A DNA stretch of 64,000 nucleotides from Chryseobacterium viscerum (GCF_025949665.1 NZ_JAPDFT010000001.1:2418001-2482000), one strand, 5' to 3'; shown: positions 16,661-25,479, counted from the stretch's first letter. Program-made: numbers and translations. Notes: generated by a model from the sequence alone, not told the origin.

Positions 16661-17617
16661 ATGGATTTATTTGAAAAAACAGGAAAAATTGCATTAGGCA
16701 GCAGATTGCGGTTTATGGCTTCCAATATTACAGAAGAAGCGGCGAAGATCTATGAAATGTATGATGTTGATTTTTCACCGAAATGGTTTCCGGTATTTTT
16801 TGTTCTTTCCGAAGAAGGTTCAAAAACAATAACCGAGATTGCAGAAGAAATAGGACATTCTCAACCTTCTGTAACCAAAATCATCAAAGAAATGACTACA
16901 GCGGGATTGGTGAAGGATAACCAGAAGTCCCAGGATAAAAGGAGAAATATTGCTGCACTGGCTGAAAAGGGAAAAGAGTTTTCTGCCAAAATAAAAGTTC
17001 AGTGTACAGATATTGACCATGCTATTGATGAAATGATTAGCGAAGCCACACACAATCTCTGGGAAGCACTTGCAGAATGGGAGCACCTTTTTGAACAGAA
17101 GTCTTTGCTCGCAAGGGTAAAAGAACAGAAAAAGGCCCGTGAAAGCAAAAATGTAAAGATCGTTGAATATGATCCGAAATACCAATCCGCATTCAAAGCA
17201 CTCAATGAAGAATGGATTTTCACTTATTTTGAAATGGAAGAAGCAGACTATAAAGCCCTGGACAATCCGGAAGAATATATTTTAAATAAGGGAGGAAAAA
17301 TTCTTGTCGCTTTATACAATGAAGAGCCGCTGGGAGTATGTGCTCTCATCAAAATGGAAGATCCGGATTATGATTTTGAACTGGCAAAAATGGCTGTTTC
17401 CCCAAAAGCACAGGGAAAGAATATAGGCTGGCTTCTGGGACAAGCGATCATCAAAACCGCAAAAGAATCCGGAGCATCAAAAATATATCTAGAAAGCAAT
17501 ACCATATTGAAACCTGCTATCAATCTGTATTACAAACTGGGTTTTAAGAAAGTATCCGGACGATCAACTCCTTATCAGCGCTGTAATATTCAAATGGAAT
17601 TAAATGTAAACGATTAA
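16661..17617 (+). CDS. MarR regulator fused to GNAT acetyltransferase
   Basis: 318 residues. Residues 1-145 form a MarR winged helix (TITEIAEEIGHSQPSVTKIIKEMTTAGLVKDNQKSQDKRRN, with the DxR wing as DKRR). Residues 155-318 form a GNAT domain with the acetyl-CoA loop VSPKAQGKNIGWLLG and C-terminal YKLGFKKV. This MarR-GNAT fusion is widespread in bacteria; the acetyltransferase target is generally unknown. Its ATG is 16 bp after a perfect MarR-like palindrome, supporting autoregulation. The DUF2000 and thioesterase genes follow with gaps of 3 and 11 bp, making a three-gene operon. Confidence 0.93.
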   Translation: MDLFEKTGKIALGSRLRFMASNITEEAAKIYEMYDVDFSPKWFPVFFVLSEEGSKTITEIAEEIGHSQPSVTKIIKEMTTAGLVKDNQKSQDKRRNIAALAEKGKEFSAKIKVQCTDIDHAIDEMISEATHNLWEALAEWEHLFEQKSLLARVKEQKKARESKNVKIVEYDPKYQSAFKALNEEWIFTYFEMEEADYKALDNPEEYILNKGGKILVALYNEEPLGVCALIKMEDPDYDFELAKMAVSPKAQGKNIGWLLGQAIIKTAKESGASKIYLESNTILKPAINLYYKLGFKKVSGRSTPYQRCNIQMELNVND

Positions 17618-17620
17618 AAT

Positions 17621-18031
17621 ATGTATGATAAAAAAGTAGCCATCGTTATAAAAGATGACCTGTTACCATGGCAAAAACTTAATGTTGCCTCTTTTCTGGC
17701 AGGAAGTATTGCTATTGAGTTCCCGGAAACTCACGGGGAAAAATTCATAACCGCAGATCAGGAAACGTTTTTACCCTTTATAAAGCATCCTACCCTTGTT
17801 TACAAAGCAGAAACTACAGAAAAAATTCAAAGAGCATTCCGCCGCTCAAAAGACCGTGATCTGGCCATTGGAATTTATACCCGGCAGCTTTTTGAAACCC
17901 GGTCAGGTGAAGAGAATGTTCTTGAAATAGCAAAACATCGTGCTGATGAACTGGATCTGGTTGGTATTATCGTGTATGGCGAAAATAAAAAGGTAGATAA
18001 GGCTTTGGATGGACTAAAATTTCATGAATAA
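17621..18031 (+). CDS. DUF2000 family protein
   Basis: 136 residues. KKVAIVIKDDLLPWQKLNVASFLAG at the start is the DUF2000 hallmark, with a central FRRSKDRDLAIGIYTRQLFET and a C-terminal strand LVGIIVYGENKKVDKALDGL. The fold is thought to resemble peptidyl-tRNA hydrolase II, but no activity is established. It begins 3 bp after the MarR-GNAT gene and so is probably derepressed with it. Confidence 0.88.
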   Translation: MYDKKVAIVIKDDLLPWQKLNVASFLAGSIAIEFPETHGEKFITADQETFLPFIKHPTLVYKAETTEKIQRAFRRSKDRDLAIGIYTRQLFETRSGEENVLEIAKHRADELDLVGIIVYGENKKVDKALDGLKFHE

Positions 18032-18042
18032 AACCAATTATT

Positions 18043-18444
18043 ATGTACGATAGAATACAACAAAGCTTTAACAGGCAAGGAATCATGAAAACAATTGGTG
18101 CCCAATTAGAAGAAGTTCAACAGGGACAGGTAAAAATTACCTGCAGATTTTCTGAAAACTTTACACAGCACAACGGATTTTTTCATGCCGGAGTTCTAAC
18201 AACAATTGTTGACAGTGCCTGCGGATATGCAGCTTTAACAACTATGCCTGAAAATGCCAATGTCCTTACAGTGGAATTCAAGGTTAATTTTATGAAACCT
18301 GCCAATACAGATCAGCTTGTTGCCATTGGAAAAGTTCTGCAGGCAGGAAAAACACTTACCATTTGCGAAGGCTATGTCTATGATCAAAAAGAGGAAAAAC
18401 TTATTGCAAAAATGACAGCAACGATGATTGCTATACAGTCATAG
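18043..18444 (+). CDS. PaaI-type hotdog-fold thioesterase
   Basis: 133 residues, single hotdog domain. The segment HNGFFHAGVLTTIVDSACGYAA carries the HxGxxxxxxD-like pattern with the catalytic acidic residue (Asp) in the long helix; VLTVEFKVNFMKP follows as in PaaI/YbgC-type acyl-CoA thioesterases. It hydrolyses acyl- or aryl-CoA; substrate unknown. Last gene of the MarR-GNAT operon, ended by a terminator 27 bp downstream. Confidence 0.9.
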   Translation: MYDRIQQSFNRQGIMKTIGAQLEEVQQGQVKITCRFSENFTQHNGFFHAGVLTTIVDSACGYAALTTMPENANVLTVEFKVNFMKPANTDQLVAIGKVLQAGKTLTICEGYVYDQKEEKLIAKMTATMIAIQS

Positions 18445-18470
18445 AACCCATTTTCTTCTCATCATACTAC

Positions 18471-18498
18471 AATGCACAAATCTTTTTATTTGTGCATT
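18471..18498 (+). terminator. Terminator after thioesterase gene
   Basis: AATGCACAAA / TTTGTGCATT, 10-bp stem with loop TCTTTTTA, followed by TTTTTATAT. Confidence 0.8.
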
Positions 18499-18731
18499 TT
18501 TTATATAAATATTCATTATCTCGGTTCTGGTTAAAATATTAGCTGTTATATACTAATTCCATATCACCATCATTAGTTTTTTCTATTTCTCAGAAGGAAT
18601 CTTGAGGTGATATTTTCCTAACTTTTCAGTTTGAAACAAAGTAAAAGAATACAGAATATTTCTAACCGTTTCATTTTATAATAAACTAAAATATTCAAAA
18701 GCAAATAACAGCAAAACAGATTCATCATCTT

Positions 18732-19871
18732 ATGACAGATAAAAATTTTAATCCTCAGAAAGGCTTTATATTCAGCAAACATGTGCCGGAGGAATTATCG
18801 CATTTTGACAGGGTCTTTGATGTTTTCAAAGATTTGCTCACCCATACCTCCGGAGATATTGAGGAAGCCTTTGAATGGCTTGATATGCTTGACAAGGAAT
18901 ATGATATTTTTGACGAGGAATATACCCTTCAGGATTTTGAAGAAGATTTGAAAAAAAGAGGTTATATCAAAGAGGAAGACCCTGAAGAAGGCAATACCGG
19001 AAGTGGAAAAGGCAAAAATATATTAACTCCAAAACTGGAAGCAGCCCTTCGTGAGTATGCATTAGATCAGATTTTTGGAAAACTGAAGAAAAATGGAGCA
19101 GGAAATCACCGCACTACCAAAACAGGAATTGGTGACGAACGTGATGGTGAAAACCGTTCTTTCCAATATGGAGACGACTTAGCAGCCGTAAACATGACTG
19201 AAAGCTTAAAAAATGCACAGATCAATAACGGAATTTCAGACCTTCGTCTTACAGAAGACGATCTTATTGTAGAAGAAACCAAACATAAGGCACAGATGAG
19301 TACCGTCCTTATGATCGACATCAGCCACTCTATGATCTTATATGGTGAAGATCGTATTACTCCTGCAAAAAAGGTTGCCATGGCACTCGTGGAACTGATT
19401 AAACGGAAATACCCCAAAGATTCCATTGATATCATCGTCTTTGGAAATGAAGCATGGCCCATTAAGATCAAAGACCTTCCCTATTTAAAAGTAGGCCCTT
19501 ACCATACCAATACAGTGGCTGGTCTGGAGCTGGCAATGGATATTCTCCGCAGAAAAAGAAATACCAACAAACAGATTTTTATGATCACCGACGGAAAACC
19601 GAGCTGTATTCAATTGCCAAGCGGAGAGTTTTATATGAACAGTTTTGGCCTGGATGAAAAGATTGTTAACCAATGTCTCAACAGAGCAGCACAGGCCAGA
19701 AAATTGAAAATTCCCATTACTACTTTTATGATTGCCCAGGATCCCTATCTGCGTCAGTTTGTAGAAGAGTTTACCGCTCAGAACAAAGGGAAAGCATTTC
19801 TGACAGGGCTATCAGGTTTAGGCCAGATGATTTTCGAGGATTACGAAAAAAACAGAATAAGAAGAATATAG
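18732..19871 (+). CDS. VWA-domain protein, MoxR-associated
   Basis: 379 residues. An acidic N-terminal part (about 1-100, rich in Glu/Asp) precedes a VWA domain from about 190. MIDAS residues are present: DISHS for DxSxS, the Thr in GPYHTNTVAGLEL, and the Asp in MITDGKPS, so metal-dependent ligand binding is likely. The next gene, 69 bp on, is a MoxR-like AAA protein. Such VWA plus AAA pairs act as chaperone-like machines that assemble or activate partner proteins; the client here is unknown. The pair resembles magnesium chelatase D and I but no tetrapyrrole gene is nearby. Confidence 0.9.
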   Translation: MTDKNFNPQKGFIFSKHVPEELSHFDRVFDVFKDLLTHTSGDIEEAFEWLDMLDKEYDIFDEEYTLQDFEEDLKKRGYIKEEDPEEGNTGSGKGKNILTPKLEAALREYALDQIFGKLKKNGAGNHRTTKTGIGDERDGENRSFQYGDDLAAVNMTESLKNAQINNGISDLRLTEDDLIVEETKHKAQMSTVLMIDISHSMILYGEDRITPAKKVAMALVELIKRKYPKDSIDIIVFGNEAWPIKIKDLPYLKVGPYHTNTVAGLELAMDILRRKRNTNKQIFMITDGKPSCIQLPSGEFYMNSFGLDEKIVNQCLNRAAQARKLKIPITTFMIAQDPYLRQFVEEFTAQNKGKAFLTGLSGLGQMIFEDYEKNRIRRI

Positions 19872-19940
19872 AGGTTGGATTTCAAACTTCATCAAAGCAT
19901 TAAAAATAAAATCTTACCAGATAATTAGCAGTATAAGAAA

Positions 19941-21395
19941 ATGAAAAACGATATTACATTCAAAGAATTAAAAGACTCCGGCTATACCCATAAAACGATT
20001 AATGAGGAAATTCAGACGAACCTGATTGCCAGGATTAAAGCTAAAGAGCCTGTATTTGAAGGACTTTGGGGCTACGAAGACACTGTGGTTCCCCAATTGA
20101 AAAAAGCCATTCTTGCCGGCCACCACATCAATTTATTAGGTTTACGCGGACAGGCAAAAACAAGAATTGCAAGAAGCATGGTCAATCTACTGGATGAATA
20201 CATGCCTATTGTAAAAGGATCAGAAATCAATGACAGCCCGTTTCATCCGATTTCAAAATTTGCCAAAGATCTCATTGCAGAACTGGGTGACGAAACTCCG
20301 ATTTCATGGGTACACCGCTCTCACCGTTTCTACGAAAAACTGGCAACTCCGGATGTGAATGTTGCTGATTTAATTGGTGACATAGACCCCATTAAAGCAG
20401 CTACTTTAAAACTTCCCTATTCCGACGAACGTGTTTTACATTACGGAATGATTCCGCGTGCTAACCGTTCTATTTTCGTTTTAAATGAATTACCGGATTT
20501 ACAGGCACGTATCCAGGTTTCCCTGTTTAATATTTTGCAGGAGGGTGATATTCAGATCCGTGGTTTTCAATTGAGAATGCCTCTTGATATTCAGTTTGTT
20601 TTCACAGCCAATCCGGAGGATTATACCAACAGAGGAAGTATTGTAACTCCGCTGAAAGACAGAATCGGGTCCCAGATTTTCACCCATTATCCAAAAACAA
20701 TTGCTCTTGCCCGACAGATCACAGAACAGGAAGCATTGATTTCCGCTGAAGATAAAGCACAGATACTAGTTCCTGATCTGGCAAAGGATCTTTTGGAGGA
20801 AGTTGCTTTTGCAGCCCGTATCAGTGAATATGTAGATGCAAAAAGCGGTGTCAGCGCCCGTCTTACCATCAGTGCTATGGAGAATTTAATTGCAGCAGCC
20901 AAACTGCGTCTGATTGAATCCGGGGTTGAGCGAACCACCGTCCGCCTGCTTGATTTTATGTCAATTATCCCATCCATCACAGGAAAAATTGAACTGGTTT
21001 ATGAAGGAGAACAGGAAGGCGCAGATTATGTCGCCAAAATATTGATTGACAAAGCGGTTATGACCCAATTTGAAAGTATTTTCCCACGTATTTCCAAACT
21101 GGAAAAAGAAGGGATCAAAACTCCATACACTGACCTGATCAGATGGTTTAACAAAAACCATTTAGAACTTTATTACAATGATAGTGATGAAGAGTTTTAT
21201 TCTAAGCTTGATAAAATAGCTCCTCTGGCAGCCGTAGTGGAAGAAAACGCTTCCGGATTCAGCCCGGAAGATCAGAATTTCTGTAAAGAATTAATTCTTT
21301 GGGCATTAACCATCAGCAATAAAATTGATAAGTCTGAAAATCAAAATACTTTTACTTTTGATTCACCGGGTATTGGTGAGTTTCTACGAAACTAG
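19941..21395 (+). CDS. MoxR/magnesium-chelatase-like AAA+ ATPase
   Basis: 484 residues. Walker A GLRGQAKT at 67-74, Walker B region SIFVLNELPDL in which the usual Asp before Glu is Asn, sensor 1 FVFTANPED and an arginine-finger-like GSIVTPLKDRIGSQI. The C-terminal lid (about 290-480) is larger than in MoxR. The family is commonly annotated magnesium chelatase subunit I in Bacteroidota, which lack chlorophyll; it is better read as a partner ATPase of the VWA protein encoded just upstream. A perfect hairpin terminator follows. Confidence 0.9.
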   Translation: MKNDITFKELKDSGYTHKTINEEIQTNLIARIKAKEPVFEGLWGYEDTVVPQLKKAILAGHHINLLGLRGQAKTRIARSMVNLLDEYMPIVKGSEINDSPFHPISKFAKDLIAELGDETPISWVHRSHRFYEKLATPDVNVADLIGDIDPIKAATLKLPYSDERVLHYGMIPRANRSIFVLNELPDLQARIQVSLFNILQEGDIQIRGFQLRMPLDIQFVFTANPEDYTNRGSIVTPLKDRIGSQIFTHYPKTIALARQITEQEALISAEDKAQILVPDLAKDLLEEVAFAARISEYVDAKSGVSARLTISAMENLIAAAKLRLIESGVERTTVRLLDFMSIIPSITGKIELVYEGEQEGADYVAKILIDKAVMTQFESIFPRISKLEKEGIKTPYTDLIRWFNKNHLELYYNDSDEEFYSKLDKIAPLAAVVEENASGFSPEDQNFCKELILWALTISNKIDKSENQNTFTFDSPGIGEFLRN

Positions 21396-21415
21396 ATTCA
21401 TTAATATCCAATAGA

Positions 21416-21456
21416 TAATAAGAACCCTTCAGATCAGATCTGAAGGGTTCTTATTA
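21416..21456 (+). terminator. Strong terminator after the VWA/AAA pair
   Basis: A perfect 19-bp stem (TAATAAGAACCCTTCAGAT and its complement) with a 3-base CAG loop. Palindromic ends allow use by the convergent minus-strand gene as well. Confidence 0.85.
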
Positions 21457-21485
21457 TATTGAAATACGCTATGTTACTTTAAAGT

Positions 21486-21893
21486 TTATACCATATTGCT
21501 GCCTTTAAGTACGGCAGAACCAAAAGGATTGTCTACCAGCCACAGCCATTCTCCGTCTTCATTTTTTTTCATAATACAGGAAGTATGGCCTGTCATGTGT
21601 ATTAAATGCCCGTCAGGGGCTGTTCCCGTCATTTCCCACTGATCAATCCACATCGCTAGATCATTCACAACGGTTACATATGGAGTTTCGCCTTGTATAT
21701 CCAGTTTTAGTCTGCAAATCTCATTCATTGCAAGCTCTATCTGCTTAAGTCCTCTCAGCTCTCTCCCATCTCTGTCTATATAGACTGCTTCAGGGTGAAA
21801 ACAACTTAATGCTCCTCTGGTATCTCCGTTTTTTATACAGTCACGGAAATAGGCTACTGCACCGGTTTCTGTTCTTCTGTCAAAATTCTCCAT
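21486..21893 (-). CDS. NTF2-like (SnoaL/DUF4440) protein
   Basis: 135 residues with the NTF2-like opening helix (AVAYFRDCIKNGDTRGALSCFHPEAVYIDRDG) and curved sheet (LAMWIDQWEMTGTAPDGHLIHMTGHTSCIM). Such proteins bind or isomerise small hydrophobic molecules; many have no known role. Its ATG overlaps the TAA of the upstream small membrane-protein gene by one base (TAATG), so the two are translationally coupled. Confidence 0.85.
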   Translation of the reverse strand: MENFDRRTETGAVAYFRDCIKNGDTRGALSCFHPEAVYIDRDGRELRGLKQIELAMNEICRLKLDIQGETPYVTVVNDLAMWIDQWEMTGTAPDGHLIHMTGHTSCIMKKNEDGEWLWLVDNPFGSAVLKGSNMV

Positions 21894-22141
21894 TATTTCA
21901 TATTTCGGGATTCTATTTCCCTTTTCAATGCTTTCTTATCTTTATTCCAGCTGTTAGCTGCAAAAAAAGCAAAAATGATGGGTAAAAAGGTCATTAAGCC
22001 CAGACCATTGGCTATCGTACTATAAATAGCAATACCAGCCAATACTCCCAGGATTACAGCATTTATAGTATTTCTGTCTTCAATTGTTCTTTTTTTCTCT
22101 AAAAGTTCCTGATCTGTTAATCCAGATAAATCTTTTTCCAT
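21893..22141 (-). CDS. Small two-helix membrane protein
   Basis: 82 residues: a charged N-terminal helix (LTDQELLEKKRTIEDRN), two adjacent hydrophobic helices (about 27-45 and 48-62) and a basic C-terminal tail (NKDKKALKREIESRNMK). No catalytic motif. Function unknown. It is coupled to the NTF2-like gene by a TAATG overlap and divergent from the AraC gene; the 169-bp gap holds both promoters, not clearly identifiable. Confidence 0.75.
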   Translation of the reverse strand: MEKDLSGLTDQELLEKKRTIEDRNTINAVILGVLAGIAIYSTIANGLGLMTFLPIIFAFFAANSWNKDKKALKREIESRNMK

Positions 22142-22310
22142 AGTTTATTTCAAGTTTTTTGGGTTAGTTTTAGGTTTTTAAAATGGCAAAAATTATTATT
22201 CTGAAATTTATTTTTACCGAAAGCTAAAGTACAATATTGCCGAGACATTTTTTTATTTCTTTTATTTGTAATTTATTTCATGCTGTCTATTTCTGAAAAT
22301 TTCAAAGCTT

Positions 22311-23135
22311 ATGGAAGACAACCTGAATTCTATTTACAGAGTTATCAATTTTATGGAAAAGAATTATGACCGGCCTGTTTCTGTAAAGGAACTGGAAGAT
22401 ATCTCACATTATTCTTACCGGAATATCCAGCGTATTTTTAAGTACAGCTGTGGAGAAACAATAGGTACCTTTCAGCAAAGACTAAAGGTAGAAAATGCTT
22501 ATAAGCGGATTCTTTATACTCAGGAAAATCTCACTACAATTGCTATTGAAGTAGGTTTTGCCAATATCGCTTCTTTTTCCAAAGCTTTTAAACAGCATTT
22601 CGGGGTTTCTCCAAAAGCAGCAAGATTAAGTAAAGAAAAACTTTTGTGCGAAGACAAGATCATTCCGATAACTTCTGACGAACTGCTGGAGCCGGAAATT
22701 GTCTATCTTAAACCAATTCAGGTGTACTATCAGAGCATTAAAACCTATTATAACAATGAAGAAATTGAAGTACTGTGGGAAAAATTCATGAAAAATGAGT
22801 TTCCCGATTCCGGAACAGAATATTTTGGTGTAATAGCAGATGAACCATTAATTAAAACTGAAATTAACTGCCGGTATGACTCTTGTGCTTCCGTTCAGTC
22901 TGCAAACAAAAAATTACCCTCAAAAATAATATTTGGAGGTAAATATGCCCGCTTTGCCCATACAGGCAGCTATGAAACAATAGATGAAACGTACACTAAA
23001 ATCTATTCCCGCTGGATTTTTAATTCTGGCCTTGAATTTTCACACTCTCCTATCATAGAAAAATACGAAAGACATGCGGAACAGGAAAATCATCAGGAAG
23101 AACAGCTGACTTATATTTTACTGCCTTTGAAGTAA
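22311..23135 (+). CDS. AraC-family regulator with GyrI-like effector domain
   Basis: 274 residues. Two AraC helix-turn-helix motifs lie at the N-terminus (about 8-105: VSVKELEDISHYSYRNIQRIFK, then ENLTTIAIEVGFANIASFSKAFKQHFGVSPKAAR). Residues 120-274 form a GyrI-like/BmrR effector-binding domain (VYYQSIKTYYNN...GGKYARFAHTGSYETIDETYTKIYSRWI). This HTH-first layout is that of Rob and of drug-sensing regulators. The next gene is an exported deiminase; a separate promoter at 23175 suggests it is not simply in the same operon. Targets unknown. Confidence 0.92.
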   Translation: MEDNLNSIYRVINFMEKNYDRPVSVKELEDISHYSYRNIQRIFKYSCGETIGTFQQRLKVENAYKRILYTQENLTTIAIEVGFANIASFSKAFKQHFGVSPKAARLSKEKLLCEDKIIPITSDELLEPEIVYLKPIQVYYQSIKTYYNNEEIEVLWEKFMKNEFPDSGTEYFGVIADEPLIKTEINCRYDSCASVQSANKKLPSKIIFGGKYARFAHTGSYETIDETYTKIYSRWIFNSGLEFSHSPIIEKYERHAEQENHQEEQLTYILLPLK

Positions 23136-23174
23136 ATTGTCAATTTGGGACAAGTTTTCAAATTTTTATCCATC

Positions 23175-23182
23175 TAATTTTG
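23175..23182 (+). promoter_or_regulatory. Promoter -7 element of the deiminase gene
   Basis: TAATTTTG matches TAnnTTTG and is followed by CCCTG, as at the phosphodiesterase promoter (24477). It lies 21 bp before the deiminase ATG. No clear TTG at 19 bp. Confidence 0.5.
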
Positions 23183-23202
23183 CCCTGTAAAAAAGATAAA
23201 TT

Positions 23203-24324
23203 ATGCAAAAAAAGAAAATCATGTTCAGGTTATTACCAGCTCTTTTACTTTCATGCTCTCAGACAGAATTACCAGAACCTCCAGATACAACAAATCCCGG
23301 CACTGTTGTTTACAAGATGCCGGAAGAATCTGCAACACATGAAGGAACCTGGCTTCAATGGCCACATCAGTACCAATATGGAACCACCTACCGCAACCGG
23401 CTGGATGCAACCTGGATAGCAATGACCAAAGAACTGGTACAGAGTGAAAAAGTTCATATTATTGCTTATGACAACATCGAAAAAAACCGTATTACAGAGT
23501 TGTTAAACAGTGCCGGAGTTCCTCTTACCAATATCAATTTCAGACTTTATCAGACAGATGATTTCTGGGTTAGAGATAACGGTCCTATTTATGTAAAGGA
23601 TCAAAATGGCCAGTTATTTATTCAGGACTGGGGATTTAACGGATGGGGTAACAAAGCCGATTACAGCAGATGCAATGCAATTCCTTCCAAAATAGCAGCA
23701 GATACCAATATCCCAAAAATCAATCTTAATTCGGTGATGATCAATGAAGGCGGAAGTGTGGAAATTGATGGAAACGGAGTATTGATGGCATGTAAAAGTT
23801 CCATCCTTAATAACAATAGAAATCCGGGGATGACCCAGCAGCAGGCAGAAGCCATATTTACTAAAAATTTAGGCGTGACCAAATTTATCTGGCTGAATGG
23901 AAAAGCAGGTCTTGATATCACCGATATGCACATTGACGGTTTTGCCCGGTTCGCAAATTCGTCTACTATTATTACGATGAATCCTGATGATCTTAACTAC
24001 TGGCAGGTTCCTGACAGCGACATTGATAAATTATATGATGCCACCACAAAAAATGGCTCTCCTTACCAGTTTGTAAAAGTTCCATTAACCAGAAATGATG
24101 TGATAACCACTTACGGAAAAAATGTAGGCCGTGCTTCTTACATCAATTATTATATCGCAAACAACCGCGTATTGGTACCTAATTATAATGATCCGAATGA
24201 TGCCGTTGCCAACAATATTATCCAACAGCTGTATCCCGGTAAACAGGTTGTTGGAATAGACTGCCGTAACTTATTTGCCAATGGTGGAATGATACACTGT
24301 GTAACGCAGCAGCAGCCACAATAA
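23203..24324 (+). CDS. Exported lipoprotein of the agmatine deiminase/PAD family
   Basis: 373 residues. Short signal ending LLSC (Cys18), so probably a lipoprotein, then an agmatine-deiminase-type amidinotransferase fold. Active-site elements are complete: Trp-Val-Arg-Asp (DDFWVRDNGP), NEGGSVEIDG, the His/Asp pair in TDMHIDGFARF, and the C-terminal nucleophile Cys366 in GGMIHCVTQQQP. Cytoplasmic agmatine deiminase makes N-carbamoylputrescine; exported relatives such as Porphyromonas peptidylarginine deiminase act on arginine in proteins. Here the envelope location is seen from sequence, but substrate choice is open. An ATG at codon 7 is an alternative start. A terminator follows. Confidence 0.9.
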   Translation: MQKKKIMFRLLPALLLSCSQTELPEPPDTTNPGTVVYKMPEESATHEGTWLQWPHQYQYGTTYRNRLDATWIAMTKELVQSEKVHIIAYDNIEKNRITELLNSAGVPLTNINFRLYQTDDFWVRDNGPIYVKDQNGQLFIQDWGFNGWGNKADYSRCNAIPSKIAADTNIPKINLNSVMINEGGSVEIDGNGVLMACKSSILNNNRNPGMTQQQAEAIFTKNLGVTKFIWLNGKAGLDITDMHIDGFARFANSSTIITMNPDDLNYWQVPDSDIDKLYDATTKNGSPYQFVKVPLTRNDVITTYGKNVGRASYINYYIANNRVLVPNYNDPNDAVANNIIQQLYPGKQVVGIDCRNLFANGGMIHCVTQQQPQ

Positions 24325-24344
24325 AACAATTTTCCCAATACATA

Positions 24345-24372
24345 AAAGCCTGCTGATTGTTCTGCAGGCTTT
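24345..24372 (+). terminator. Terminator after the deiminase gene
   Basis: AAAGCCTGC / GCAGGCTTT, 9-bp stem with a 10-base loop, followed by ATTCATC; U-tract short. Confidence 0.7.
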
Positions 24373-24476
24373 ATTCATCTATAACCTAAAGTATTGTTTA
24401 GCCAGATTTTTAAATATTTAACCTCGTTAAGCTCTATTTGTTAATACAACTAAAAGGCTGTCGCCAAAAAATAGCG

Positions 24477-24484
24477 TAAATTTG
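24477..24484 (+). promoter_or_regulatory. Promoter -7 element of the phosphodiesterase gene
   Basis: TAAATTTG fits TAnnTTTG exactly and precedes CCCTGCCC. It lies 42 bp before the preferred ATG at 24526, giving a normal leader. Confidence 0.5.
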
Positions 24485-24525
24485 CCCTGCCCATCTTGTA
24501 AAGGATGGTTTCCAGTTTAAGTATT

Positions 24526-25470
24526 ATGAAAAAAACAGCAGTTTCTTTATTGGCCCTTCTTCTGAATATTGTTTGCCATGCACAAAATTTTGATGTTATT
24601 CCCTTAGGGATCTATGGTGGTGAGCAGGAAGATAATTTATCTGCCTATCTGGTAGGTGCTCCGAAAGACAATGCATTTCTTTGCCTTGATGCCGGTACGG
24701 TAAATGCCGGAATACGAAAAGCTATTCAACTGAAAAGCCTTGACGGATCCGCAGAAACAATTCTTAAGGATCAGATAAAAGGATATTTTGTATCACATGG
24801 TCATTTGGACCATTTATCCGGGCTTATCATCAATTCCCCGGCAGATTCTAAAAAGGATATTTTCGCTATAGCTCCGGTCATTCAGATTTTGCAGAATCAT
24901 TACTTTATCACAGATACCTGGATCAATTTTGCTGATCAGGGACAAAAACCTATCCTTGGGAAATACCATTATAATGAGCTTCAGGAAGGACATGAAATCC
25001 CGGCACCCAAAACGCCATTTTTCATAACCGGATATGAACTGAGCCATGTAAATCCCTATAAAAGCAGCGCAGCATTGGTAAGAAGAGATGATCATTACCT
25101 TCTTTATCTGGGTGATACAGGTGCTGACCGTATAGAAAAATCTGACCGTCTTGATAACCTTTGGAACACTATAACTCCACTTGTTAAAAAAAGACAGTTA
25201 AATACCATATTAATTGAAGTTTCTTTCCCAAACAGCCAGCCTGAACATCTGCTGTTCGGACACCTTACTCCTAACCTGCTGATTGAGGAACTAAGTAAGC
25301 TGAAAGAAAAAACCGGACAAAACAGCCTTGAGGGACTCAACATTGTAGTTACCCATAGAAAACCAACGGGTGATAACCCCGAACTGATTAAAAAAGAACT
25401 GTTGAAAAACAATCCCCTGAAAGTAAATTATATTTTCCCGGAACAGGGCAAAAAGATCAGTTTACCATAA
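24526..25470 (+). CDS. Exported class II 3',5'-cyclic-nucleotide phosphodiesterase
   Basis: 314 residues from the preferred ATG; an upstream ATG at 24505 adds seven residues before the signal peptide and is less likely. Signal peptide MKKTAVSLLALLLNIVCHAQ with a typical cut. The metallo-beta-lactamase fold has SHGHLDHLSGL (HxHxDH) and the family opening VIPLGIYGGEQEDNLSAYLV...DAGT of class II (PDE1/CpdP) enzymes, and the later DTGADRIEK and VVTHRKP metal-binding segments. These enzymes hydrolyse cAMP/cGMP; a periplasmic one would recycle extracellular cyclic nucleotides (as in Vibrio CpdP). Confidence 0.88.
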   Translation: MKKTAVSLLALLLNIVCHAQNFDVIPLGIYGGEQEDNLSAYLVGAPKDNAFLCLDAGTVNAGIRKAIQLKSLDGSAETILKDQIKGYFVSHGHLDHLSGLIINSPADSKKDIFAIAPVIQILQNHYFITDTWINFADQGQKPILGKYHYNELQEGHEIPAPKTPFFITGYELSHVNPYKSSAALVRRDDHYLLYLGDTGADRIEKSDRLDNLWNTITPLVKKRQLNTILIEVSFPNSQPEHLLFGHLTPNLLIEELSKLKEKTGQNSLEGLNIVVTHRKPTGDNPELIKKELLKNNPLKVNYIFPEQGKKISLP

Positions 25471-25479
25471 AAACAAATC

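Noticed and set aside
19941..21395. Magnesium chelatase for chlorophyll synthesis
   Set aside because: No tetrapyrrole or pigment genes nearby and no chelatase H; the MoxR/VWA reading fits better.
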